From: Apostichopus japonicus
Taxonomy: Eukaryota > Echinodermata > Holothuroidea > Aspidochirotida > Stichopodidae
Length of the DNA stretch: 64,000 nt
NCBI RefSeq assembly: GCF_037975245.1
Contig: NC_092580.1
Location: forward strand, 18,960,501-19,024,500
Direction: 5' to 3'
Below the pieces are notes generated by a model, which worked only from the letters and a program-made list of their open reading frames with translations, had not been told where the DNA came from and ran no database searches. A program made the translations under genes and the position numbers. This document shows positions 25,401 through 40,400 of this stretch, piece by piece. How positions within the stretch are numbered: the first letter of the stretch is position 1; every line of letters starts with the position of its first letter.

Positions 25401-28400
25401 CGAAGGTCATTAATTCAGTTTCGTAACTCATCGGGAAGCGATTAGAGGGGTGGGGCGTAGGGTTGTGGGGCGAGCGCTTTCATGCAGATGGGAACAATCT
25501 CAAGAGTGATGGGTGCGTCCGCCACCCCCCCCCCCCCGCCCGTGATACGCCCTTGGATCCACTACATGATATTCACAGGAGACGTGCTCAATTCTCCAAT
25601 CGCATGCGGAATTTCAGTTTTAGATTCATTGTACGAGTTACGGTACTAGGTTTGGGGTAACAATTAGCATTCAGGTCGGAGTGTATAACATTCCATCTCT
25701 GGATGGCAGTGTTGCATCGAAGGACATAGGTTTAGTGCAGTTAGCATATAGATCCTGGTCTAATGCCGAAATGCGTCATGTTCCCTGACAACTCGGTCGA
25801 GTTCGAGATCAGCCACAATGGGTTTCATAGCACAACAGTACAAACATTGTTTAAGGCATCCATACACACACACACACATTTTGATAGACCATATATAGTA
25901 TATACATTAGTGAAATAGGAAAAATGGAAACGTCAAAAATGGAGTTGTCGGAGTAAGGGGTAGGTGAGGCGCACGCCCCTTTCGAAATCCTCGATCCGTC
26001 ACTGGCTACCCTGTGTATATAATAGGGATCAGCGCTGTAATTATGTCACTGTTCCTCTTTCTCTTCCTGGTGTCTTGGCATTTTTCTTCTACTCCCTCCT
26101 TTTCTCCTTTATCTCTCTTTCTTCTTTTTGTTTTTCCTTCCTTCCTCTCCTTCCTCATCTTTTTTTCCCTCCTCTTTTTCTTCTCTCTTTTTTTCCCTCT
26201 CCTCTCTTTCTTACCGGGGGCGTGGGCCCCCAACGCCCCCCCCCCCCAGATACGCGCCTGGTTATGGTACCTAGATAGGCACTGCTGGTCTGCAAAGATA
26301 ATCTCAATTGTTTGACTTTGACTCAGCCTTGCTGTAGTGAGGTTTTCTTTTAGCTGCTTCAGTCTTTCATTTTGACCTGGTGCCCTATCAGATATGCTGA
26401 GAATTGGCAACCTTTATGCCAACCACTGCTTTAAATCACCTCTGATTTATCTTTGATATCCTGTGATTTTGTTCATGTCCTCTTCTCTTTTCGTTAATTG
26501 TTTTTCGTTTTACATTCTTTGTTTTATAGCAGCTTTTTTAATTGATGTTGACAAATTTTTTTAGACCTTTATTTAATATTAAAATTCCCCATAACAATGT
26601 ACTTCAATAGCCTGACTAGTGAAATATTACGTCAAGATATGTTGATAATAGAATCAAATTCTTTAATAACTTTAATTAAGTTTGATCTCTATTTGATGAT
26701 CTTGGAAACGTATTTTGAGTAATATTGGTTTGATAAAATTCATTAGAAAAGTACTAGTAATGTTTCTATGGCTATTCTAGTTTCAAGATCTGTACTTTTA
26801 TCACAAGATATTTACTTTCAAAATATGTTTCTTTAAGGCTATCTTGATGTTGATAATCAGCTACTGAGTACAGCCCCCCCCCCCCCTCCATCCGAGCAAT
26901 GAAGTGATTATGTAGGAAATTGCCCCATGAATGGGGATATAAATAGTTAGCCATAGGAGAGCCCAAGACTTGAGATCAAATATTTGAAGTTTTTGAATCC
27001 TGTCTACTTGGCTCTTTCAAATTTGTAACATAAATAATCTGAATTATTACTAGGGGTTCTACAAAACATCCATATTACATATATGATAATTTATTGCCAA
27101 AGCCTCTGAAGGAAAAGAAAAATCCTGGTTTGGATGAATGATTAATGATACTAACTTGATTGTATGTCTGGGGAATCTACTATATAGATATGTTGAGAGC
27201 AGATCTAATGGCATGCTATTTAATTGAGAGTCTTGTCAAACTATTGACTTGTAAAAAAAAAAAACTCCTGACAATTTTGACAAGTAGCCTATGGTCTTGT
27301 AGCTTGTCACAGCTTAATCATATCATGCATTCCTACCCAATGTGACCAGCAGACTCTGAAAGATTGGCATTTCTTAGCTGTCTTGAGACTTAACAAGAGG
27401 GTGTCACTTACAACACTTTATTAAATATAAATTTGAAGCTTGAGCTGTGGACAGTGCTACAAAAAAAAAAACAAGCAAAAAATTAAAATAAAATGATAGT
27501 GTGTCTGCCAATTCTCATGTTTTGAAATATGACAGAATATATACTGAATGGAAAATAAAATACAAAAAGTTGAAAGTTTGCAGCTCGGAGGCATTGATAT
27601 AGGAGTCTTGCGCGAGTCAGCGTTGCCAAAATATTTATGTTGCTTTATTTTTAGAATGTGTTTAAGTGGTTATAATCTCGAGGCAAAATTGCCTCTTAAC
27701 CGTTCAAGTTAAAGTATACACATGGGCATGCGGAATGTTTGCATTGGATTTTAAATCAATTGATGTTTATCAAATCATTGCAATTATGAAAGCAGCATAT
27801 AGTTGAACAACATTACCAATGTCCCAAATTCAGTGCAGATCTGATATTAAAAGATGGATGATTCCATTTTGCATGTGGGGCAAATTTGTTTTGTTTTATA
27901 TTTGATAAATTCCATTCTCCAAAATGGCTGGAGCAATAGTAATTTTCTAGTGTATTTTATATAGTCATCATCCAAACAGTAGCATTTATGACCTTTGGAT
28001 TTCCAATTGGTATAAGTTGAGTCTGCAAACCAACATTTCAACTGCTTGCTTGTGATGTTATAAACCCACATAAAAATGGAATTATCCCCTATATCTATGG
28101 TACCTGCTCTTGCAGAGTTCATTTGGAGTTGATCCAAAAACAAGACTGTCTCTAGCTATATTCAATTTTGATATGTTATCAGTCACAACCACAATTTTGG
28201 GAGTATCTTTGTTGAGAACCATTTTCTAAATTATTTTTTTATAAAATGTCCTCATAAGTGATTTAGCAATAAGTGATACTACCTGTCAGAGAAGAAACTG
28301 CAAAAGTAACAAATGTTCCATTTAGATAGTTACTCCAACAGCATTTTGGGTACACAGACCATGTTATCAACTCAACAGCAGTAATCCTGCTTTTATGTAC

Positions 28401-31400
28401 ATTACTAAGGAAAATAGCTAGTTTGATTTGGAATTCTGATGTTGTCTATTTGTTATATATGCATGGCATTTGTCAGTGTTAGTATAGTTGCATGACTTAA
28501 CATGTTGCATGTAGATACCATTATCATGTTTCATCATGTTATTTTCATTCTCAGTGTATAATATGGTATAATTTTCTAACAAATGAAAAACACAAAAAAT
28601 CTGATATTTTTGGAGGTTCATTGATATTTTGCATTCAACTATCATGTGACTTCATATGCTTTCACACAACTTTTTATGCAACAATTAGAAATTAGTCTCA
28701 TTTGTTTTTTAAATGTTTTTCAAAAAGTCTCTCTATGATGGCTAATTTACTACTTGATTGCTAAAAGCTACCTGCAAAAACAAATTGTAATTTTGCAGTT
28801 CTTTCTGTTGGAAATGGTAAAGTAAAATGCAGACAAATATTTATTAATAATGAATGTCAAGCATTCTTTTCGAAGAAAAGAAAAGGTTGGAATAGTGTTA
28901 AGTTAGGCCTTTGTATTGTTGAGATTCCATACAGACATGATCGTGCACTTATTTATGTGCAGCTGTGAATAAATTTGAATCCCTTACATAACATTTTCAC
29001 CTGAAGTAACTTATGTTTGGGCTAAATCTATTAAAGTTGATGAAATAGAATCATGCCCTTGACAGCTTTTTTACCTTGTTAGCATTATTATTATAAAATG
29101 AAAATATGGATGTTTTTTATCAGCTAGAGCCTGTGGGAGTGTTATTATTAGTTGTACAATCATTAATAGTTAGCAATATGAAAGTCAGAAAACTTGGAGT
29201 ATTCTTATCTTAGTTTGATTCATCAATTGGCATCATATTTTAAATTGTTGCAACCTTGAATTTAAATATAAAATCATGCTTGAGTTGTTACATAGTACAC
29301 AACTAATCTGTATTAAATAGCATTGACCAAACAAGAAATGGAATATGAAGGTTTTAGTTTTAATAATGAAAGATTTATTACATCATCAAAAGTTCTTAGT
29401 ACTCTTTTTAGTATTTATGTTGATGAAAAATGTGGCAAAAACATCTGTTTCAGGTTTCTTAAAAGAAAAACCAATTGTATTTCCTGACCATTTTCCCCCT
29501 TTATATATCTGAAATCACAGAACTATAAGGAATTTGGCAACTGTAATGTATTTTACAATAGTAGATAAAATACCCCATGAAAAGCACATGCAGTGAAAGG
29601 AATGTGAAGAAATGTTGCTATTAAACTGATAATAACTTTGAGTTGATTATTTTCAGGAGAAAAATTAAAGTTTTAATGTATTCTTTGTTTGCATGGTTTT
29701 TTTCATCATTTTTAATAGTTGAAATGCTTCCATTCCAGTTTTGGACAAACTAGGATACATCTTTTTAGAACATTTTTTATATACATGGAATATATATCTT
29801 ATATATGAACCAATCATTTAATTTATTGGCTATAAGTGGATAAAAGTTGTGTGTTTGTGGATAAAATAAAATAGAAAATAGGATATCTTGTTTCAGCTAT
29901 ATTACCATCCTGCTGCCATAACATGTTTTGTTGTGTTGAAATTTTATTCAAAAGATAAAGAAGAAGAAAAATGGAAACAAGGTCTACAGGGACAGACAGT
30001 AAAGTCTCCTGAATGCAATGTCTGCATTTGTTTGTTGTTGAAATAACTGCTAAAAGCTTTTGCCTTTCAATTGAACTAATGAAATATTTATGACAAAATT
30101 CTGGAATGAATACGCTGTAGTTTGCTGATTTTTGTTATAAGTGACTTTGGCATCATATGAAACACAAAATGCGGACATATTATTGTTATAATACTAGTCT
30201 GTATGTAATATGACATGTGAAATATCTGCTAACAGATACAGTATACTAGAAAAACAAAGATGACCACTCCCATTGACCCTTACAGGTATTTATGGTTACC
30301 CTTCAAGTGTTACCCTCCAAGTGTTACCCTCCAAGTGTTACCCTCCTAGTGTTTGCACTCACTGAGTCTTCAGTGTATTTAAGCCATCCCAATGTCTGGG
30401 ACTAATATCAAAGTTATAACCAATCCAGGAATGAACAGTTAAGAACTTTTTGTATAGTTTTAGCATCCTTGATGGTTTGGTCGGTCAATATAAAAGTATA
30501 TATTTTACCTCTTCACAAAAAGTCAAATAACAATTATCCTAATTATTATTTAACTTAAAAAACAATTGGATAAGTAAAGAAAAGAAAACCACAAAGGAAG
30601 GAATGGATATAAATTACAATAATTTATAGAACTATGTCAGAGGAAGAACAAACATACTGCTTACATATCTCCTCACACTATTCTAAACAAGTGTTTGAAG
30701 ATGTGAAATTTTGTGCTTATGCATCTCTCTCTCTCTGCTCTGCAGTACCAAAACCTATCAGTGAGTCATCCTCAGAAAAATCAGATATGGGCAGCAACGG
30801 TGAGATCCATCAACTCACTTGGACAGAAAAGAGAAAGTAAGTATCATGACCACCTCACCCTTCCCCATGACCACCTCCCCATGACCCCCCATGACCCATG
30901 ACCCCTCCCCATGACCACCTCCCCCTGACCCCTCCCCGTGACCCCCTCACCCCTCCCAATTTGTGTATTTAATTGTATTGAAGATACCAACCAACTGTGT
31001 CAGTTGTCATTCTCGTGAGTCATCTTCATATTACTGTTAATAACCATATTTATACTTGGCTGGCCCAGAGCTAAATATTGTCAGTGGTTAGGATACAGCA
31101 GTACATGAAGCTATGAAACCTGGTTTCTGGCAGGTCTGTTTGGTCTACCTGCACACAGGCTTGGAAAACCAATATATCCCTGGGTCTGAGCATCAGGTCG
31201 AGGTGCCGAAGCGTCAAATACCCCTTGGTTGCAAAAGGTGATAGCTTCATCCGAGTCACCAACGTGCCGCTTGCTTAGAGCCAGGTCATAATCACATCAA
31301 GAATGGCCTTCATAACAGGCATTTTGATGATGAGAGTTGCACCCCTGTAGTCTTTTGTAAAGGATTCTTTACATAGGGCTGGTTCTAATCCTGATGGCAA

Positions 31401-34400
31401 ACACACCTTCTTGAAGGTGCCTATGCAGTATTACACATGATATCTACAGTATAGCTAGACAAAGCATTTTCACTTGCTCTGTGATAAAGCTCTTCAAGAT
31501 ATTACCTTTTTGAAAAGTGGTCTAGACAGGAAATTTGGATGCATTCACTTGACATGCCAAGCAGAAAGAATTGAAAAGAAGAAAAGTATCATTATCATCC
31601 ATTCTTACATTTGATAGTATATAAAAAAAAACTAATAGTGGGAAGGATAAATCATAGTCTACATTCCAAGATTATCATTTCCCCAAAAAAAACAAAATGA
31701 GGCGCATTGATGATACATTGATGATATCAACAGAAGATACGTGCAGACACTAAATTATACTATTCATATTTCTCTTCTCAGAAAATTTGAAAGGTTCCTA
31801 TAGGTTAAAAACAAGGTTTTATTTTTGTTAGATTATGGAGGGACAAAATCTAATTATCAATTTATTCCTTCCTACCTGTCGGTTTGGTTATATCGATAGA
31901 TGAAGTTGCCACTCTGTGAGTTTTATAATGTATACTTAAATCTATGACATTATTTAAGGTGAGTCAGTTCTTGCGGGGCCTGTATGTGCCAATAGATGAT
32001 GATCTTATCAGTAGGAGGGCAGTCACTACAATTGGGTTGACTGTAGGCAAGGGGTCTGTGGAGGGAAGCTGAAATGGTTTATTGCCTAACTTTCTACCCA
32101 ACCCAACTCCTGGGGAGAAGGAGGAAGAAACTTTTTTTTTATATATGGGTATTATTTTCTTGCCCTTTTCTCTCTGTTGTATATCAGAGGGTCATTTCAT
32201 ATACACTAACAGGACAATTAACTGATAATGTGAAAATTAAATATGCATAAAATCTTTATAATTCTCTCAATTTTTCCCTTTGTCCTTATCATCTGTAGAC
32301 GGCAGCTGAAACGTTGGAATAGGCGATGTCGTAGACTTTGTCGTCAGGCTGTGAAATCTCAGACATTCTACTGGTTGGTCATCGTTATGGTTTTTCTTAA
32401 CACAGTCATCACGGGAATGGAGTATCACAACCAACCGGCCTATTTAGGGAATCTTCAAGGTTAGTCAATCTCTACTATAAATTAATGAAAACAAAGACAA
32501 TACTGACTAATGGCTGCCTCAGTTTGGTCCAATGAACTTAATTTGAGCTTACGTCGAAGCACAATAGATAATCAGTCGGCAAGAAATTTTAGGAATTTTT
32601 AATATCATCAGACAAACAATTTACTTTCATTATTTTACATGCCAACAACGTGATGGTTCAGCAACAAGCAAATATTGCAGTTAAAAACATTCAAAATGAA
32701 ATAAAAAACTGGATTATCAGCATGTGTCTAGACAGGAGATTGTCAGGGATATCAGAAACAAAACAAATGGTTTAAAACTCAGGGTTATGAACTATGCTGG
32801 TAGCTTGGTGTAGTAATTATTGACTTTGTTTAGTCGTGTTTTGCTGCAACTGTGGGCACACATATAAAAGTCAAAGCATGTTACATGCGTAGTAGATACC
32901 ATAAAGTTATTACTAGTAAGATATCAGAAATCACATAATCCAGGATCCACATAATAGACTCTCTGAAATAATCCAGGTTTATTGACGAGTGTATGTTTCA
33001 AGGTTTTATCCAGAAAAAAGTGGATATATTATTTGTTCATGACTTCATGGAAGTGTGAGGAAGCATGGACTGTTGCAGAAGACATGTTCCTTTTTCCAAG
33101 TTCAATTTGATTAAAAATAGAAGGTAGGGGTAGTGATGATTACAGTGTTGTTCTTAATAATAGCACAACCCCCCCCCCCCCGCCTTCCTTGCCCTGTCTC
33201 ATAAGCAGCAACCCTGAGATAAACCAGAAGTGGCTGCTATTTCCCCTCCCCCATCCCCTTGTCAGAATAATTCTATGTTAAAAGGATCACCAAACAGCTA
33301 TAATTTAAGTCATCATTTTGTAACTATTTTGGTTTTGAAGATATTCACATTTAAAATATGTGGAAAAATTCCCTAAACACAAAATTTGCACACAAAAAAA
33401 TTTTAAACAGAGAAAAACAAGAAAAGTGAGTCACATTAAACAACAGTCTGATCAAAGTTTGAGAAGTTCAGTGATTATTTGAAGGAAACCATCTGTAGCT
33501 TTGTCATTTATAGCAAATATTCCTGACAGTTTAAAAGGTATTGTTTTAAGTTCAAGTTTACAAAACACATGAGAAGTTATTAATGAATTGTTATGCATGA
33601 ATGACAGCAGCTGTATTATACTTTTCATAACTTCTGTATCGCTGTGTAATTTATCTGCTCATATCAACTTCTTGAGATAATTCTTTTCAACCTCTGCAAT
33701 GATGATGGGATGACATCCAATTTGTTCTTGGTAGTAATATAACAGTTTCACTATTTATTCATTCAGCTTATTTCTTTGATACCCTCTGTAATATCAGGGG
33801 AATAGAGTTTTCTTAGTTCTCTTACAGTTCTTCCTATTTTTTTTTTTATAGGTATCAGGTTTTTCTCTTACGATCTGGTAGATTGGATTCTATTAAAACA
33901 CGTTTTCTTGTATCAAAGTTTCATTGTGATCCATCTCTTGACTTGATAAAGATATCACCTTCTTCACCATGTGTGTTGTCACATGTTTGCCTCTATGATA
34001 ACATCTCTCTAGCTGATTGTCCTATATATATCACAGTCTTTAAGCTCTATTTGTGAGTTGGTATATGCAGTAGAGCAGAAATTATAAATAGAAGAAAGGC
34101 TGCCTAGGTGCTATCTAGAGGCCCAAAGAGAAGCCTCCCATTCTATGGTCTGATTTGAGTGTGTGTTTTGACACGTTTCTATGGATAATGGTCAAAATCA
34201 TTTCTGTAGCTTATGATCTGAGAAGGTTAAAACTGAAAGGAAATTTGTCATGCTGGTCTGCTCGTCTATCATCATTGCTCCAGGGTTGATGAAATCATGC
34301 TTGAACAATATATCAACAGTTTGCAATGAAGCATTGAAACATTAAATACATTTTTTAGAAGGGTACTCCAGGGGAAAATTTATTGTTGACAAATTGAAGA

Positions 34401-37400
34401 AAAAAAATACGTTGTCTTAACAGCTCTTAATCATCAGTGCCATTGTTTTAGAGAAATAGTATAATTCTAAAACTTTCATAACATTTCTGAGACTTTCATA
34501 AGCTGATGAATAAAACCAATACCGCCCCCCCCCCCCCCATGTCTGTGTTCTGTGTTGCAATGTAAGTATCAGAGCATAATGATTAAAGGAGATAAAGTTC
34601 ATCACCTCATATTAAATATGAACTTTCTTTCAATGTGAGTTTATAGATGTCTGCTGACACCAGAACATCTATCTTCACTTAGTCATCTTGTGAAATATTT
34701 CTTGTAAAAGGGATTAAAACTTTGAACAGGAAGCTTTTACAGAGCTGTTCTCTTTGTTTTTCGTTCGTTTTGAGTTTCCATTCCATCGCTTAAAAGCTTA
34801 CAAAGGCATTAAAAAATAGTGACTTAATGCCGCAAGTACGATAATCATTAACTTTTTTGCCCGACAAGTTTTGCAGAAAGCATTTTCAGAAATCTGTTTA
34901 AAAAATTGGATTGATGTTCAAAGCCATAAACACGTTCACCAGTCTCATGGATTGATTCTAATGGTTTGTGCTTTTAAAAAAATTGAAGGTGCAATTTATT
35001 GAAATACTTAATGTTTGTCAAGCCTCTCTTTTTATCTTCAAATGGTTAATGTTACTCAAGGAGGCATTAATAAAATTTTTGACTCTTGTTTTATATCTTT
35101 GAATATTTTATGTATTGAAGTTGACAGTTTATTGTACTGGAAAAATTGTTTGTGTGGAAATTTGTTGTATTATAAGACACAATTTAAGGCCAACATGTTA
35201 AAGAGTGTACTGAAAGTATATTAACAAGATTGAAAACACATTTTCGCCTTTCTTGATCATTGAAAGTGGAAATGAATATTGATGGGAAACTCCAGACCTG
35301 TGATGTCATCATGATAGTATTAATTTCCTGTACCATGTTAACTGAGATCTTCAGAAATATATCAGTGTTGTTCCCCATGTACTATGTTCTTTAATTGAAA
35401 ATAACAGGAACCCTTATTGCTTAATAAGAAAATGTTCTTCTCTTTCTGTTTAATTGTCAAGTTTGAATTATGAAATGAATTGAAGCAGGTATATCGGGCT
35501 GCATTCAACATTCTGTTTACAAATCTAAACTGTGTCCAGGCATGTTGACTTTACTGATAAAAACTCTTTCTCCAAAGGAGCGATTCCCAAGGAGTTGTCA
35601 AAACTGGAAGAGACAAATTTAAGCTGTCATGATTGGCATCGATTAGGGTGTGTTTATAATGGAATGCACACAATGGCTTAAAAGCACATAAAGCAATCCA
35701 TAGTTTGATCTGGATCTGATAACCGAGTTGAAAACTGATCCACATTGTGTGTGAAGTCTTCAACTATTGTTCATGGAGCTAAATACATAACAGCTGTGTT
35801 CATTCTAAGTCCTGCTTCAGGGATATGTAAATCCCTGGCTTTTTGGGGATTGTGACCCTATTTAGGGTCGGGAAAAAGTATTTGGAAAGTCACAATTATT
35901 AAAAAATTTTGAAGAAAAATGTGGAATAAGCTTTGCACATAACAACATATAACACCATTTTGCCACAAAGCACCCTTTGTTGTATAAAAAAAATTCTCGA
36001 AGGAGATACCTCCACTAGAGAGTTTCCTTCCCAAAGCCATGGCAAACACTGCTGGACGGTCGCCAATGACGGTGAAATTTGGTGGGTTCATGAGGAATTA
36101 AAGTTTGTATAACATGTATCTAAATCTAATGAGAATGTTGTATCTACCCCAGTGTCTGGTGATCACATTTCTGAAATACCGAAGAAGCTAAAGCAATGAC
36201 ACCCTGTGTATATGCATATGTGTATATATATGTATGTATGTGTATATATGTGTATATAACCAGTCACCTCAGTGGATGCCACTATACCAACAAAATTGAT
36301 TTCCTATACAGCCGATCAAAAATACTTTTGGTAATGCACGACCCAGAAAAAATCTTTAAGTTCTGAAATATTCTCCTCACCAATCAATCCCTACAGAGCT
36401 GGTCAACAGATTATAAATCCTGGTGGGTTTTAACCCTCATGAATTACTTGACTATTTGGTGAAGAATAAAATGCTTTAGCATGCATGTAACCTAAGTTTG
36501 CCTTCAGTGCAGAAGAGGAAGCAGTTGTTATTTTAGTACTAAGGTTATGGTCAGCTTAGCAAATAATAATATCCCAGTTGATTCAAGGCCATGTTAGTTC
36601 TATTGTTGGCCTGGATGTATTTGGAAATCAGCCATTCTTGTCATGCATGTTAAAAGTGAGATTGAATTCTGAAGTTTTAAATGAATTCAGGTTTAGGAAT
36701 GAAAAAAAGAAAAGAAATAAGAACGATTTCTTAAGGCAAATAAGGAATAACCATGATGAGGGAATACTGAAAACGTAAACTCAGTCATGTCTTTTTAGAG
36801 TTTGCTTTAATGTTAATAACTTCAAAATGTATTAAAAAAATGGTAATTTTCTTAACAAAATGAAGATTAAGTTATTTCATTTCATATGAATGACAAATTT
36901 TTTTATTTATGAGAAATATATTTTCACTCCCCCTTCCTTACTTTTTGATTTTTCTTTCAGATATTGGAAATCTTCTATTTGTGATCATTTTCACCATCGA
37001 AATGCTCATCAAAATGTACAGCCTTGGTATGCAGGGTTATTTTGTATCTCTTTTCAACCGATTTGACTGCTTTGTCGTCTGTAGCAGTCTCATCGAGATC
37101 ACTCTAACGAACGCTCAACTTATCCCACCTATCGGTCTCAGTGTGCTAAGGTGTGTCCGGCTTCTCAGAGTTTTCAAAGTTACCAGGTAAGCTAGTACAC
37201 TTCTCTACAACTTTTCATTGCCTTTTAAATCAGACACAGCTGTAATTGGTTATAACTTATAATACAGAGGTGGAGCGTGGTACCAACAATTACTTGCTCG
37301 AAAAAAAACCTTTCTGTGCTGAATCCAAAGTGCAGAAGACACGGTCAGGGTGAGGTGCCAATAATAATGGTCATGAAAGGTGCTATTTTGGTAGAAGTAC

Positions 37401-40400
37401 TAAATGCCCTCACCTAATTGCAAGGTCCCAGTACTGCTGATAGGATGATCAATTGAGCTGGCAGCAATTAATACCATAGTCTGGCCCCTGTTAATAGGTA
37501 TTTATGTCATCTAAAAGAATAGTCCAGGTCAAATTTTTTTGATATGTTAAAGAGGAACATAATCTAAGCATTCTGGTGAAATTTGCATTCAATTCCTATG
37601 TAAACATAAAGAAAAAACAAAACATTATTTGACAGTGTACACCTATGACATCACACCTCTTTGCTTCAAGTTCACTTTCGGTAGAAATTATCAGATATGT
37701 TCAACTGTCAATATCTCAAAAACGGTACATAGGAATTGAAGGCAAATTTCACCAGGATGCTAAGATTATGTTCCTCTTGAACATATCAAAAAGACATTTT
37801 TACCTGGACTATTCTTTTAATTGTGTGTTCTTTGCTACATAAGCATACGGTGTGTCCAGGTGTTGTATAATGAACACAAACTATATTATGGAGAACTACA
37901 CATTTAGCACTAAGTATTTGCTTTGCTGACTCAAAAGAATATTCTTCTCTGCACAATTTACCTTTCGATCAGTTTATTGAATACATGCAGTATGCATGGT
38001 CGTGTGTGATCCTATGCGGTGGTCTGCACTCTTCTCTATAACATGCAGCAAATATGCAACAATGTCAAAACGTAGAGGGCATACGGTGTTATAGTCTCCC
38101 TCACAATCAAAAAAAGAAGAAAAAAGTGCATGCGTAATGCATATTAATAAATATCAGACTCAATTTCAGGGAATTCTTTGTTAGTGTTATTTAAAATATT
38201 TTAAAGCTTATTGATGACAAGTGCCTAATTTTTTAATAGTAATCAACATGTCCATTCAGTAATGACCAGCTTCTGTGGTCTGTTTTATTTTTTTATATAT
38301 TTTTTTTCCAACTTTCTTTCCTAACACATTCCTCATCCATCTGGATCTGACTTTATTTCTTAGCAACCATATCTTCAATAATGGAATGAGTAACACCCAC
38401 TGACATCTGTTTTCTATGAATATCGTTGTTTTGTTTAAATTTGTTTGCTGGGGCTATTTCTTCATATGACATCAGAACAGCAGTATACCCCCAGAGAACT
38501 GGCCACTTTTCATCGCCCTCTTCTAATCTCTTCATTAAAACCCAGTTCTTCCATTTTTATGGTTGCTCTAATTATTTCTCATGAAGTGATACTTCTTATG
38601 TCATTACTTAAGGGTAACAAGAAATTTGCAAACCCCCTGGAGGCAATAAACAGGTTAATCATCTCGTCATTAAAGTAGTAGCAATAAAGACACATATATA
38701 TGATGTGTTTGGTATGTGCTCCTTCCTGCCCATTAATACCTTGTAAACTAAATTATGGATAATCCAAGTGTGGCTAGTTTTATCTACCAATACTATCTCG
38801 CGGTCATGGGAAGAAAGTGCTGCTTTTTTCTTGAAGAGAGAAAACCCTACCTGTATGGCGGTATGAGTTTCTCAAATGGTCTGGCTCTATAAGCAGTTAG
38901 AAGAAATTTTCTCTTTTTCAGATATTATAAGCTACAATCTCTAATTGATAGAAAGCTTTGATTTTGCTGCTTAGCCTGTCAGTGAGTCAAGCAGTCTGTC
39001 AGACAATCAAACAGTCAGTCAGATAATCAGTCAGAAAGACAGTCAGTCAGAAGTTAATCAGTCAGTCAGACAGTCAGTCAGATAGTCATTTAGTCAGTCA
39101 GACAATCAGTCAGTCAGACAATCATTCAGAAAGACAGTCAGTCAGAAGTTAGTCAGTCAGTCAGATAATCAGTCAGACAGTCATTTAGTCAGTGAGTTAG
39201 ACAGTCAATCAGATAATCAGACAGTCAGTCAGAAGTTAGTCAGTTAGTCAGACTATCAGTCAGATAATCAGTCAAATAATCAGTCAGTCAGATAGTCCTT
39301 TAGTCAGACAGTCAGTCAGTCAGATAATCAGTCTTCAGTCAGGCAGTCAGTCAGAAGTTAGTCAGTCAGTCATCAGATAATCAGTCAGACAGTCAGTCAG
39401 TTAATCGGACAGTCAGTCAGATAATCAGTTGGTCAGTCAGTTAGACAATCAGACAGTCAGTCAGATAATCATTCAGACAATCATTTAGACAGACAGTCAG
39501 TCAGATACTCAGTCATAAGATCATCAGTCAGACATGCTGTCATTCAGTCAGACAATCAATCAGTTGCTCAGTCTGTCAGTCAGTTTCCACTAAGTTGTAA
39601 ACCTTGGAGTACTGATTTTGTATAGTTCATGAATTGTAATTTAACCCCTTGATTGATAACTATAGGTCTATTGAACACATATCACACCTTTGTATTGCTG
39701 CTACACTAATGCCTTGTATTACAACCAAACCAAAGTGGTAGCCGCCATACTGACTTGTTGATTGTAAACTGTGATACAGACTGCACACCATTAAATGAAG
39801 ATCGTAGACCCATCAAGTTTAATATAGATATGTATACCCAGGAAAGGTTTATAGCTCTCTGAAGTACAACACACGCTAGGTTGTTAGAATATCAGATGAT
39901 GCATGACAAAGGGCAAAAACTCTATGGCACTAAAAATACTTTTAGTCAAAGATTGATGAGGAATGTGTTTCTTGAAAGTTACTACCTGGAGGGATGTCCA
40001 TGATCCTGTCTTAGAGGATAGCACTTTTGACATGAGGTGCATCAAAGTAGAATGTGTATGAAGTTTAAGTCTAACTGTAGGCTGACCCCATAAATCTGCA
40101 TCCACTAGTTAAAGGTGCAGAGAGAAGAAAATGGATGGAAAAGTTGTATTCCATGAAGACGACTGCAATATCTTGTGTACTTAATATATACTGCACTATC
40201 AGCAATCAACTGTGAAAAGCTATACGGTTTGAGCGATTTCTATTAGTGGTCTAAATCTTTCCTTCCTATTCTGTGAGAGCTCATTTGTTGCCATAAAAAT
40301 GTATCTATTTGTAGTTTATACACTACAACACACCATATATTGATTAAAATTGTTAACAGTTTTCAAAATGGTGTAAATTTCACAAAACTCTCCTGTTAAC

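Larger units (their letters stand above)
22441..30745 (+). other. Cav1: 8.3-kb intron in the I-II linker
   Basis: The longest intron with both ends visible. It contains the candidate microexon 24981-25016, a region of C-rich mobile-element ends and a pyrimidine tract (25440-26260), and a four-copy 14-bp repeat (30296-30351). Elsewhere it is AT-rich with homopolymers. I found no other exon-like segment. Confidence 0.7.

Noticed and set aside
26006-26410. 134-codon Lys/Arg/Glu-rich minus-strand frame
   Set aside because: Translation of a CT-rich tract joined to a C-run mobile-element end.
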